Shown: positions 15,291-21,877 of the stretch, in pieces
Layout of the letters: each line of letters opens with the position of its first letter
Position numbering within the stretch: position 1 is the stretch's first letter
IMG/VR virus record: IMGVR_UViG_3300009076_001661
Span: 1 to 26,406 of that record
Reading direction: 5' to 3' (one strand)
Origin: a virus
Length of the DNA stretch: 26,406 nucleotides
Notes under the pieces: model-generated
What the model was told of the DNA's origin: nothing
Databases searched by the model: none
What the model saw: only the letters and a program-made list of their open reading frames with translations
Translations under genes and position numbers: made by a program

Positions 15291-15298
15291 TATTTATA
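15291..15298 (-). promoter_or_regulatory. T4-late-type TATAAATA promoter candidate
   Basis: The minus strand reads TATAAATAATGTTTT, with the TATAAATA box ending 21 bases before the ATG at 15269. This is the exact core of T4 late promoters, recognised by the phage sigma gp55. It stands alone in a 50-base gap before a 10.7 kb same-strand run of glycan genes. Chance occurrence in AT-rich DNA is possible, but placement is right. Confidence 0.45.
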
Positions 15299-15314
15299 TA
15301 TATATACGTATGTG

Positions 15315-15329
15315 TGAACTTACGAAAAA
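15315..15329 (-). promoter_or_regulatory. Variant of the TTTCGTATATTCAC motif spanning the nuclease stop codon
   Basis: The minus strand reads TTTCGTAAGTTCACA, two to three changes from the recurrent motif, and overlaps the stop codon of the PD-(D/E)XK nuclease. With the TATAAATA box 20 bases on, this gap may carry both an early/middle and a late promoter. Confidence 0.3.
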
Positions 15330-16294
15330 TGTTCTTTGGCTCCACATAATTCTTTATCTTCTCCATAAGGGCAAAAATTACAATTCCATTTAGAGGGAGA
15401 TTTTGGGTAATCTGATTCTTTTATTTTACCGCTTGAATTAAAACATTCATTAATAAAATCATTAATAGCATTTTTTGCTCTACCTAGTTTAATTTTACCA
15501 CTAGGTGGAGAAAATTGTTGTACCCTATAAGCTTGATAGGGTGACATAAGTTTTTCATCATCCGGATCTAATACTTTTCTTTTAAGAATGAAAAATTCAA
15601 TCTCAATTTTATCTAAAGGTATCCCATATTGCTCTGAGAAATATTGTTTGTATAGTAGTAATTGGAATTGTTTATTTTCATCCTTTTTAGCATAATCATT
15701 CCAACCACCAGTACTTGTTTTTATGTCAATTATTTTGAATGTCTCTGTTGCTTCATGGTATGTGACAACATCAAGATACCCCATGTATAATACGTTATTT
15801 AACATTTTATTTGGTGCTACTACAATAGGTATTTCACAACCAACTAAATAGGTACCTTTTTTGCTAAAATATCTGCTACGTTTTTTCTTAAACCATTCTA
15901 AAATAGCAACCCCATCTTCAAAAAACTCTCTCATTTCAACAGCATCAGAAAAATGAGAACCATTATTCTTTTTATACTGTACTTCGTATTCACTTATATA
16001 CCTACCTTGAAAATCTTCTTTTAAATCTATATTTCTATCGGCTGCAGCAAATGATTTTTCATAAGCATAATCTAAATAATATTGCATTGATTCATGCATA
16101 GCGGTTCCAAATACAGTATGGATAGAAGACGTAAATCGTTTAATTTTATCTTTGTACTGAAGTTTCCATCTATGAGGACATCCTCTAAATATGGACATCT
16201 GAGAATATGATATATTCTTTTGATATGCATAATTAATAAGTGGTGGGGGATTATTTCTAATCTCTTTTACTATTTTAGGTAATTTTTTTGCCAA
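15320..16294 (-). CDS. PD-(D/E)XK nuclease of the Cas4/RecB type with probable iron-sulfur cysteines
   Basis: 324 residues. SYSQMSIFRGCPHRWKLQY (29-47) supplies the first Cys (C39). FGTAMHESMQYYL has the motif I His (H67). GYLDVVTYHE (D175), IIDIKTSTGGW (D190-x-K192) and NKQFQLLLYKQYF (Q209/Q211...Y215) complete the RecB-family active site. The C-terminal CNFCPYGEDKELCG gives three more Cys, so C39 plus these form the four-Cys iron-sulfur arrangement of Cas4/AddB-like nucleases. Family members resect single-stranded DNA ends. In a T4-type replication block it is likely to serve recombination or DNA processing, or host-DNA degradation. No CRISPR array or cas1/cas2 is in the window. One base separates it from the Nmad1-like gene. 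Confidence 0.85.
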   Translation of the reverse strand: MAKKLPKIVKEIRNNPPPLINYAYQKNISYSQMSIFRGCPHRWKLQYKDKIKRFTSSIHTVFGTAMHESMQYYLDYAYEKSFAAADRNIDLKEDFQGRYISEYEVQYKKNNGSHFSDAVEMREFFEDGVAILEWFKKKRSRYFSKKGTYLVGCEIPIVVAPNKMLNNVLYMGYLDVVTYHEATETFKIIDIKTSTGGWNDYAKKDENKQFQLLLYKQYFSEQYGIPLDKIEIEFFILKRKVLDPDDEKLMSPYQAYRVQQFSPPSGKIKLGRAKNAINDFINECFNSSGKIKESDYPKSPSKWNCNFCPYGEDKELCGAKEHFS

Positions 16295-16295
16295 A

Positions 16296-16772
16296 CTATT
16301 TTTTCCATTTATTTCGACCTACTAAAAGACCGATTATTCCATAATTGGCTATATCAATAAATGTATCTTGCATACCTTCACCTTCAACAAATGATCTACC
16401 ATTAATCAATAAATTTTTTAAACGTGATATTTTGTCAGTTAATCTAATACATAACCCAGTTAGTGAAAATTGTTTATCATCGCTGTTATTAACGATATCT
16501 CCACCTAAAGCAATATTATTTAACCCATAGTCCATATGTTTAGCCGCAAACATTTCATACATTTCTTTTTGAATTTGTTTAAATTCTTTAGATAATTCTG
16601 GGTATTCTTTTTCAAATACTTTTATTGTTAATTTTGATGAATTACCTGATTTAGCACTCATAATTTCTCTATCACTCATAACTTTTTCTATTTCTTGGGC
16701 ATTACTTTGGAAATGTCCTGTACCAATTTTATTTTCTAGCTTATCCATATAAGCTTTAATGGAATCACCCAT
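16296..16772 (-). CDS. DUF1599/Nmad1-like (nucleotide modification associated) protein
   Basis: 158 residues from ATG 16772 (MGDSIKAYMDKL...), chosen because an upstream extension would overlap the preceding gene by 47 bases instead of 8. MYEMFAAKHMDYGLNNIALGG, CIRLTDKISRLKNLL and the closing DTFIDIANYGIIGLLV match my memory of PF07659: a 'K..dYG' helix, a 'R..dKi.Rl.nL' helix and a 'D...DianYaii' helix. The fold is all-alpha and related to MazG-type nucleotide pyrophosphohydrolases. The family was named from its association with phage base-modification genes, but the reaction is not established to my knowledge. The first 60 residues are a separate Lys/Glu-rich region. Confidence 0.65.
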   Translation of the reverse strand: MGDSIKAYMDKLENKIGTGHFQSNAQEIEKVMSDREIMSAKSGNSSKLTIKVFEKEYPELSKEFKQIQKEMYEMFAAKHMDYGLNNIALGGDIVNNSDDKQFSLTGLCIRLTDKISRLKNLLINGRSFVEGEGMQDTFIDIANYGIIGLLVGRNKWKK

Positions 16773-16992
16773 TGATTTGTGCTTTAGGATCAAAATATTG
16801 CCCCAATGCATTCAATTTATCATCTGCATCTACTAGCATGATAAGTGCTTCTTCGGCATTTTTATAAAAATCTTCTGTGGAATGGTCTCCAATTCCTACT
16901 GCTTTATTACCTAATAATTCAAGTGATAATAATGCTTTAGCTTTATCTGCTTCAGCAGATGTTTTTAACATATTGTATAATTCTTTTGTCAT
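16765..16992 (-). CDS. Small hypothetical helical protein
   Basis: 75 residues, MTKELYNMLKTSAEADKAKALLSLELL..., predicted to be mostly helical: Ala/Leu/Glu/Lys rich, with DFYKNAEEALIMLVDADDKLNALGQYF forming a helical pair. There is no metal site, membrane segment or nucleotide motif. Its ATG overlaps the stop of the gp62-like gene by 4 bases (ATGA) and its stop overlaps the Nmad1-like start by 8 bases. Family not recognised. Being locked between replication genes suggests an accessory role in DNA metabolism, but that is context only. Confidence 0.65.
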   Translation of the reverse strand: MTKELYNMLKTSAEADKAKALLSLELLGNKAVGIGDHSTEDFYKNAEEALIMLVDADDKLNALGQYFDPKAQING

Positions 16993-17402
16993 TTTAATAA
17001 AGGTTTTATTTCTTTTTTATTTAATCCTCTGTTGGTTAATATACGACTAATTTCTGTGGTAGCCAATATATTTATATATTCTTTTGCTTCTTTACTTGAA
17101 CATTGAAAATAATCTTTAATATGGTCTGTTAAATCTTTATTAGGTTGTTTTACCTTAGATTTAACATATTTACTCCATTTATTATTTTTAGGGATAAACT
17201 CTCTATATATATTATAAATCATTCTTTTTTCCTGTGGAGGAAAATCTTGAACATAATTTACAATTTCTAGATAATCAGGATTCATAGATAAAAACCTATG
17301 TATCATATAACTATTCCAAACCTCCCAGTCTTTATCTGTAAAAGATTCAACTGGGGGTTTGGTGTTATTAATTGCTTTTAACCAATCAAAGATGTTTTTC
17401 AT
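16989..17402 (-). CDS. 62: Clamp-loader small subunit, T4 gp62-like
   Basis: 137 residues. FDWLKAINNTKPPVE opens like gp62 of cyanophage and other T4-type phages. DWEVWNSYMIHRFLSMNPDYLEIVNYVQD, then 'IPKNNKWSKYVK', then a C-terminal helical domain (CSSKEAKEYINILATTEI...LNKKEIKPLLK), follow the layout of that family. It is the non-ATPase subunit that, with four gp44 copies, opens and loads the gp45 clamp. T4 gp62 is 187 residues, so this is a short version. Position two genes downstream of the gp44-like ATPase supports the call. Sequence similarity in this family is low, so this rests on pattern and context. It shares one base with the upstream gene. Confidence 0.65.
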   Translation of the reverse strand: MKNIFDWLKAINNTKPPVESFTDKDWEVWNSYMIHRFLSMNPDYLEIVNYVQDFPPQEKRMIYNIYREFIPKNNKWSKYVKSKVKQPNKDLTDHIKDYFQCSSKEAKEYINILATTEISRILTNRGLNKKEIKPLLK

Positions 17403-17644
17403 TAAAGGATATAATCTTTATATTCTTCTCTTAGTTCTTTTGGAACCGAGGATTCTAAAATTTTCTTAGTTGAAGGATCATAAAAAACTGGAATTGGGAG
17501 TAAAGCATCCTCATCTGTACCCATTACAAATTTAGACACTGTTCTTAATAGTACTCCTTGTTTAAATAAAATACCCCCATCAAAATTTTCAATGGATGTT
17601 GTGTTTTTTAAATCAATAGGTGGACCTTGTTGTTGCTGTTGCAT
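17402..17644 (-). CDS. Small hypothetical protein between clamp-loader genes
   Basis: 80 residues beginning with a Gln run (MQQQQQGPPIDLKNT). The rest has strand-like segments (GGILFKQGVLLRTVSKFVMG, LLPIPVFYDPSTKKIL) and a charged tail (KELREEYKDYIL). The Gln-rich start may be a disordered tether. It lies 2 bases after the gp44-like stop and overlaps gp62-like by one base, so it is translated with the clamp loader and could be a loader accessory. No family recognised. Confidence 0.65.
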   Translation of the reverse strand: MQQQQQGPPIDLKNTTSIENFDGGILFKQGVLLRTVSKFVMGTDEDALLPIPVFYDPSTKKILESSVPKELREEYKDYIL

Positions 17645-17646
17645 AA

Positions 17647-18567
17647 TTATTTATATTTTATTAAAGTTTGAATTAATGACATTATATTTATTTCCTTGTC
17701 AATACGGAAATTTGCTTTATATTGGTGTTCGTTTATTGCTAGTACTGCTGTACCTTCTTTATCTTTATAATATTCAGATGAACGATCATAAAGTGCTCTA
17801 AATAATTCATCGAAATCATCTACATTAGCATCTGCTATTATTTGGCGTATATTATTAAATGATGATACTTTATTACCTTTAGATAATTCAGTAATTACTT
17901 TATCTATATAATTAGATGATACTAATATTGAATGGTCTAATTTTAATGTATTATCTTGTGTAGATAACTGTATAGTATTAATACATTTACGTAAATCGGG
18001 ATAATATTGATTAACTAAAGGTACTAAATCATTTATATCATGTTCAATAGACTCTTGTTGTAGTATCCAATTTAAATGTTTAGCAACATCTTTTTTAGTT
18101 GGAGGTACAATTTTAAGTACTTGACATCTAGATTGTAAAGGATCAATGATACGCTCTACAAAATTACAAGTCATAATAAAACGCGTCGTACGAGAGAAAG
18201 TTTCGATGATATTACGGAGTGAAGCTTGCGCTTGGATAGTAAGAAAATCAGCTTCATCCAAAATGACCACTTTAAGTGGTTTAAAAGAAGCAACGCTTGC
18301 AAATCCTTGCACTTTATCACGAATCGTTTCAATACCTCTTTCATCCGAGGCGTTAATATAAAGATGATCGCAATCAAGATTTTGAACACAAAGTTTTGCC
18401 AAAGTAGTTTTTCCTGTACCAGCTGGTCCATAAAATATTAAGTTTTGAATATCATTTTGTTCTAAATATTTAGAAATTGATTTTTTAATATTTTCATTCC
18501 CAACATAAGTTTCTAACTTAGATGGTCTATATTTTTCTACTAATAAACTATTCTCCGTATTCACCAT
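17647..18567 (-). CDS. 44: Clamp-loader ATPase large subunit, T4 gp44-like
   Basis: 306 residues, close to T4 gp44 (319). EKYRPSKLETYVGN (11-24) is the clamp-loader box II/III start, GPAGTGKT (47-54) Walker A, VILDEAD (101-107) Walker B, TCN (133-135) sensor 1, and QSRCQV (145-150) the SRC arginine-finger motif; a helical collar domain follows. It hydrolyses ATP to place the gp45 clamp on primer-template DNA, in a 4:1 complex with gp62. It overlaps the upstream 89-residue gene by 20 bases. In T4 the order is 45-44-62-regA-43; here transcription runs 43-45-...-44-62, a rearranged layout. Confidence 0.93.
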   Translation of the reverse strand: MVNTENSLLVEKYRPSKLETYVGNENIKKSISKYLEQNDIQNLIFYGPAGTGKTTLAKLCVQNLDCDHLYINASDERGIETIRDKVQGFASVASFKPLKVVILDEADFLTIQAQASLRNIIETFSRTTRFIMTCNFVERIIDPLQSRCQVLKIVPPTKKDVAKHLNWILQQESIEHDINDLVPLVNQYYPDLRKCINTIQLSTQDNTLKLDHSILVSSNYIDKVITELSKGNKVSSFNNIRQIIADANVDDFDELFRALYDRSSEYYKDKEGTAVLAINEHQYKANFRIDKEINIMSLIQTLIKYK

Positions 18568-18817
18568 ATATTGAATATTTCTTTTCTGGTTCAGGTATTA
18601 CTTCTGTTTCTGTTGAATCAATTGCATATAAACTACTTTTTAATGGTTCTAATCTGTAATGACCTTTAAATCCTGTTTTAATCATGTAGGCTTCTAAAGT
18701 ATCAGTTAATGTTTTGTGTGTAGGACCATCAGGTTCATTTGCAACTAATCTCCATTTATCGCCCGGAGGTACTCTCCGAGCGATTAGGATATTTTTTTCT
18801 TCAATCTTTGTAGCCAT
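18548..18817 (-). CDS. Small hypothetical protein
   Basis: 89 residues. ILIARRVPPGDKWRLVANEPDGPTHKTLTD suggests a small beta structure, followed by a helix (LEAYMIKTG) and an acidic, Tyr-rich tail (EPEKKYSIYGEYGE). No family recognised. The ATG at 18817 is preceded immediately by TTTCGTATATT, a copy of the recurrent motif that lies too close to the start to be an ordinary promoter for this gene. Its 3' end overlaps gp44-like by 20 bases. Confidence 0.65.
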   Translation of the reverse strand: MATKIEEKNILIARRVPPGDKWRLVANEPDGPTHKTLTDTLEAYMIKTGFKGHYRLEPLKSSLYAIDSTETEVIPEPEKKYSIYGEYGE

Positions 18818-18828
18818 AATATACGAAA

Positions 18829-18996
18829 CTATTTTGACTCAGCCACAGATGCTTTTTTATAATCTGTAATTACTCGTTTAATAGCTTGTGCTGCTTTTCT
18901 AGCTCGTGCTTGACTTGCTTTAGTTGTCCCATCGTTGTTTTCTGCTAAGGTATTAAAGTTTTCTTCAATTACCTCAAAAATTTCTTGTTTTGTCAT
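18829..18996 (-). CDS. Hc1/histone H1-like small basic protein (candidate)
   Basis: 55 residues, ATG 18996, TAG at 18829. The N-terminal half is an acidic helix (MTKQEIFEVIEENFNTLAEN). The C-terminal half, TTKASQARARKAAQAIKRVI then TDYKKASVAESK, is a basic helix in the style of the Hc1 family, where 'GTRARKALQELKKL' is followed by a Lys-rich tail. Hc1-like proteins are common in Bacteroidota and some of their phages and bind DNA. The signature KGNKAAGTR of cellular Hc1 is reduced to TTKASQAR here, so the match is partial. It stands 25 bases after the GroEL stop and 11 bases before the next gene. DNA compaction or binding is an inference. Confidence 0.55.
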   Translation of the reverse strand: MTKQEIFEVIEENFNTLAENNDGTTKASQARARKAAQAIKRVITDYKKASVAESK

Positions 18997-19021
18997 TTTT
19001 TATTATTTATTAATTATTAAT

Positions 19022-20638
19022 TTACATCATACCCATCATTGGGTCCATTTGTTGTTGTTTATTATCATCACTGGGTTCATCAACTACAGTACATTCTGTT
19101 AATAAAACAGTACCTGCTACTGATGCTGCATTTTGTAGTGCTGTTCTAGCTACTTTAGTTGGGTCGATAATACCTGCTGTTTTCATATTAACAGTTTGTT
19201 CTGTTTTAATATCATACCCAGCCCAAAAATCATCTCCGGAATTAACTAAATTATCAGCTAAAATTTGCCCTTTAACTTCATCAAATCCAGCATTAACAAG
19301 AATTTGGTTAAATGGTTTAGCACATGCTGATATTACAATTTGTGCGCCTGTTGTTTTAGCTTCTAAACCAGAGGAAGCATATAGTAATGCAGTTCCACCT
19401 CCAGGTACTATTCCTTCCTCAATAGCTGCTTTTGTTGCATGTAAAGCATCATCAACTCTATCTTTCTTTTCCCTCATTTCAGTTTCAGTGTTTCCACCTA
19501 CATGAATGATAGCTACTCCTCCTGTGAATTTCGCCAACCTTTCTTGAAGTTTTTCGATTTCGAACGGTGTTGTTGCTTTATCGATTTGTTGTTGTAATTC
19601 TTCAATACGTGCTTCAATTTGTTCAATTCCTCCTTTTCCATCTACAATTGTTGTTTGTTCTTTTTCTACAGTTACAGTACGAGCTTCACCAAACCATTCC
19701 CATGAAAATTTATCAAGCTTCATTCCTTTTTGTTTATCAAAAACAATTCCACCTGTTGTAACTGCTATATCTTCTAAAGCTAATTTACGTCTATCTCCAA
19801 AATCCGGGGCTTTAACCGCACATACACTTAATGTTCCTCTCATTTTATTAACTATCAAAGTAGCTAAAGCTTCATTATCTATATCTTCAGCAATAATTAA
19901 TAAAGATCTTGCCTGAGCTCCTACTGCTTCTAAAATGGGCAATAATTCCTTTACCTGTGTTAATTTTTGATCAGCAATTAGAATAAGTGGGTTATCTAAG
20001 GTTGATGTCATACTGTTGTTATCTGTAACAAAATATGGAGATTTAAAACCTCTATCAAATTGCAATCCTTCAACAGTTTCAAGATAAGTTTCACCCGTAC
20101 GAGATTCTTCAATATGAACTACTCCTTCCATTCCTACTTTATCAATAGCAGTTGCTATTAATTTTCCAGTTTCTGGGTCATTATTTGCAGAAATGGATGC
20201 GATTTGTTCTAATTGTTCTTCACCTGAGATTTCTTCAGATATTTTATTTTTTAAATTAGAAATTACTAATTTTACTGTAGCGTCAATATCTCTTTTAATT
20301 TGTACCGCATTTTCACTATTATTTAAAGCATTTAATCCTGCTTTTACCATTTCACGTGCTAGTAAAGTAGAAGTTGTAGTACCATCTCCTGCTTTTTCTG
20401 CGGTTTGAATTGCTGCTTGCTTTACTAATTGTACTCCTAATTCTTGTTCTGGTTCTGATAATGTAATTGATTTTGCAACTGTAACACCATCTTTTGTTGA
20501 TTGTGGTGAGCCATTATTTGCAATAACTACATTTCTTCCATTTGGTCCTAAAGTTGATACTACAGCATCAGCTAATATATCTATACCTTTTACTAAATTT
20601 TCTCTAGCTGTTTTTCCTAATGTAACTTGTTTACTCAT
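19022..20638 (-). CDS. groL: GroEL-type chaperonin (Hsp60)
   Basis: 538 residues, full length (E. coli GroEL 548). STLGPNGRNVVI (28-39), TKDGVTVAK (48-56) and AGDGTTT (83-89, with catalytic-site D85) form the equatorial ATP site. FDRGFKSPYF is the intermediate/apical hinge motif (usually GYxSPYF). NKMRGTLSVCAVKAPDFGDRRK and VDDALHATKAAIEEGIVPGGG (D near 395, ATP hydrolysis) are intact. The C-terminus is a short Met/Gly tail (MDPMMGMM), like bacterial GGM tails. It forms 14-mers that fold proteins with a GroES lid. It overlaps groES by 8 bases and lies in the replisome block. Several DnaA-style conserved positions are unusual (DFGDRRK for GFGDRRK; FSWEWFG), consistent with long residence in a phage lineage. 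Confidence 0.97.
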   Translation of the reverse strand: MSKQVTLGKTARENLVKGIDILADAVVSTLGPNGRNVVIANNGSPQSTKDGVTVAKSITLSEPEQELGVQLVKQAAIQTAEKAGDGTTTSTLLAREMVKAGLNALNNSENAVQIKRDIDATVKLVISNLKNKISEEISGEEQLEQIASISANNDPETGKLIATAIDKVGMEGVVHIEESRTGETYLETVEGLQFDRGFKSPYFVTDNNSMTSTLDNPLILIADQKLTQVKELLPILEAVGAQARSLLIIAEDIDNEALATLIVNKMRGTLSVCAVKAPDFGDRRKLALEDIAVTTGGIVFDKQKGMKLDKFSWEWFGEARTVTVEKEQTTIVDGKGGIEQIEARIEELQQQIDKATTPFEIEKLQERLAKFTGGVAIIHVGGNTETEMREKKDRVDDALHATKAAIEEGIVPGGGTALLYASSGLEAKTTGAQIVISACAKPFNQILVNAGFDEVKGQILADNLVNSGDDFWAGYDIKTEQTVNMKTAGIIDPTKVARTALQNAASVAGTVLLTECTVVDEPSDDNKQQQMDPMMGMM

Positions 20639-20996
20639 TTGATAAATCTGTTAAGTGGTTAATTTCTTCTTTTGTGACTTGTGTTTGTGCTAATACTTCT
20701 TCTATAGGAGTATTTACTTTAGCTAAAATTTGGTTTTCAGGACCTACATAATACTCATCCCCATTATAAGGTAATTTTGTAAATCCTTGGGTAGGTAAGA
20801 CAACAATATCTCCTACTTTACTAATAGTAGGAACAAATTCCCCCATTAATGTTTTTTGACCCGGGCCAACGGATACAACTTTACCTGTTTGGTTTTTTTC
20901 ACTTCCCAAATCAGGTACAATAATTGAACCATAAGTACTTTCTTCGGCTTCAATTGGTTTTACAATGACTGCATTAAATAACGCTTCTAATTCCAT
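20631..20996 (-). CDS. groS: GroES-type co-chaperonin
   Basis: 121 residues. NAVIVKPIEAEESTYGSIIVPDLGSEKNQTGKVVSVGPG holds the first strand, the mobile loop that docks on GroEL (YGSIIVPD) and the 'GxVvavGpG' strand. VGDIVVLPTQGFTKLPYNGDEYYV gives the roof-proximal strand and the conserved 'GDxV...' motif. Bacterial GroES is about 97 residues; the extra 22-25 residues at the C-terminus (EEVLAQTQVTKEEINHLTDL) are phage-like and could adjust the cage, as in T4 gp31. It starts inside the end of the upstream 105-residue gene (23-base overlap) and runs 8 bases into groEL. Confidence 0.9.
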   Translation of the reverse strand: MELEALFNAVIVKPIEAEESTYGSIIVPDLGSEKNQTGKVVSVGPGQKTLMGEFVPTISKVGDIVVLPTQGFTKLPYNGDEYYVGPENQILAKVNTPIEEVLAQTQVTKEEINHLTDLSNE

Positions 20997-21291
20997 CTGT
21001 ATAATTTTTAATTTGATTACTAATTGATTTATAATTGTTAATATATTCTTCTAAATTATCAAAATTTTCTACATCTGCCTTTAAATTAGCTATTTTTTGT
21101 AAAGCTTGTTCAAAATTAGCATAGTAATATAATGATTTTTCATAGGTTTTTGCCTTACCTTTAGCCCTGAAATGGGAAGCATCAGATGTCACATTTTGTT
21201 TTACAGTATAGCTGTATTCATCTTTAGTAATAAAGAAGGGTTCAAGCAAAGGGTCGGTAATAGTCTGAATAGACTTTCTTTTTGTTGTCAT
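20974..21291 (-). CDS. Small hypothetical protein, first gene of the groES-groEL unit
   Basis: 105 residues. TDPLLEPFFITKDEYSYTVKQNV, then KSLYYYANFEQALQKIANLK, resembles widespread small phage proteins in which a short beta sheet is followed by the 'yy..leqaL..i' helix (DUF5405-like in pattern, low confidence). The C-terminal half is helical. It stands directly below the best copy of the recurrent promoter-like motif (21310-21323) and overlaps groES by 23 bases. It is therefore probably transcribed and perhaps translated with the chaperonin genes. Function unknown. Confidence 0.65.
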   Translation of the reverse strand: MTTKRKSIQTITDPLLEPFFITKDEYSYTVKQNVTSDASHFRAKGKAKTYEKSLYYYANFEQALQKIANLKADVENFDNLEEYINNYKSISNQIKNYTDGIRSVI

Positions 21292-21309
21292 ATAACTTAT
21301 TTATTTAGA

Positions 21310-21323
21310 CGTGAATATACGAA
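21310..21323 (-). promoter_or_regulatory. Recurrent promoter-like motif before the chaperonin unit
   Basis: The minus strand reads TTCGTATATTCACG, identical to the copy at 2579-2592, and ends 18 bases before the ATG at 21291. It sits next to one arm of the inverted repeat flanking hsp20 and would drive the 105-residue gene, groES and groEL. Confidence 0.5.
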
Positions 21324-21350
21324 TAATATTGCGCTAGGACACGCGTTTTT
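21323..21350. repeat. Inverted-repeat arm downstream of hsp20
   Basis: Minus strand AACGCGTGTCCTAGC followed by GCAATATTAT. It aligns, with small gaps, to the plus strand at 21831-21858 (AACGCGCCCTAGCTGCAATTTTAT). This GC-rich, CTAG-containing block stands out from its AT-rich surroundings. Confidence 0.45.
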
Positions 21351-21360
21351 GGTAAAACTT

Positions 21361-21780
21361 TTATTTTATTTTAATTGTTTTTGCTTTTTTAGATTCCGCA
21401 ATTGGAATAAATAGGTGAAGCAAACCATCTTTCATTTCTGCTTCTAATTTCTCTAGTTCGAATTTAGCTGCTACTTTATAACCTAAGTTAAAAGATCGTT
21501 TAGCTAATCCTTTATAGATGTAGCCACTATAATCAAATTCTTCTTCATTAGGTTTATCATAGATAATCTTTAAAAGATCTCCATCAATTTCTAGTTGAAT
21601 ATCTTTTTTAGTTAGACCAGTACAAGCAACTTCAAAATGAAGTCCTTCATCGTCATAAAAAATATCTAGTGGGTGGGGTTGTTTGTTTTCAAACGTTGTT
21701 GGTTGAAAAACTCCGTCTGCCTTAAATAGGTTACGGAATAGTAAGTCGAACTTTGATTGTTCGTTGAATAATGTACTCAT
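21361..21780 (-). CDS. Hsp20/alpha-crystallin small heat-shock protein
   Basis: 139 residues, typical length. The N-terminal arm (MSTLFNEQSKFDLLFRNLF) is hydrophobic and variable, as in the family. The alpha-crystallin domain runs from about 36 to 135: HFEVACTGLTKKDIQLEIDGDLLKI, then RSFNLGYKVAAKFELEKLEAEMKDGLLHLFIPI with the conserved 'a.~~nGlL.i.iP' signature, ending KKAKTIKIK. Such proteins hold unfolding clients in oligomers without ATP. Hsp20 genes are a well-known feature of cyanophage T4-type phages. Here it sits between the sliding clamp and the groES/groEL unit, in its own 97-base-leader transcription context, flanked on both sides by the arms of an inverted repeat. Confidence 0.92.
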   Translation of the reverse strand: MSTLFNEQSKFDLLFRNLFKADGVFQPTTFENKQPHPLDIFYDDEGLHFEVACTGLTKKDIQLEIDGDLLKIIYDKPNEEEFDYSGYIYKGLAKRSFNLGYKVAAKFELEKLEAEMKDGLLHLFIPIAESKKAKTIKIK

Positions 21781-21877
21781 ATCATTTGGTTTTGTGAGGC
21801 CGAAGCTCTCGGTTAATTTAATTTAAACATAACAACGCGCCCTAGCTGCAATTTTATGTTCCATTATACATATGTGA
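21781..21877 (-). promoter_or_regulatory. 97-base leader of hsp20 with short hairpin
   Basis: This is one of the longest gene-free gaps in the window. On the minus strand it contains the GC-rich repeat arm and then CCGAGAGCTTCGG, a 4-base-pair stem with a 5-base loop, about 18 bases before the ATG at 21780. A 13-codon ATG frame also fits inside it. There is no clear Shine-Dalgarno sequence. Structure before a small heat-shock gene could act on translation, but the stem is short and this is unproven. Confidence 0.3.
21831..21858. repeat. Inverted-repeat arm upstream of hsp20
   Basis: Plus strand AACAACGCGCCCTAGCTGCA followed by ATTTTATG. It matches the minus strand at 21323-21350 at AACGCG, CCTAGC, GCAAT and TTAT with one or two short gaps. 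Both arms lie outside genes, on either side of hsp20. Confidence 0.45.

Noticed and set aside
15320-16294. Cas4 of a CRISPR system
   Set aside because: There is no repeat-spacer array and no cas1 or cas2 in the window; RecB/Cas4-type nucleases are common alone in phages.
17648-17655. TATAAATA on the minus strand just before the 80-residue gene
   Set aside because: It overlaps the end of the gp44-like gene and lies only 4 bases from the next ATG, too close for a promoter; likely chance.
18146-18441. Overlapping open frames on both strands across the clamp-loader ATPase
   Set aside because: They coincide with the conserved Walker and SRC regions of gp44; their own translations are low-complexity Ser/Ile/Leu mixes.
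16989-21291. RegA translational repressor, expected near gp44/gp62 in T4
   Set aside because: None of the small unknown proteins here shows RegA-like sequence; I could not support any of them.
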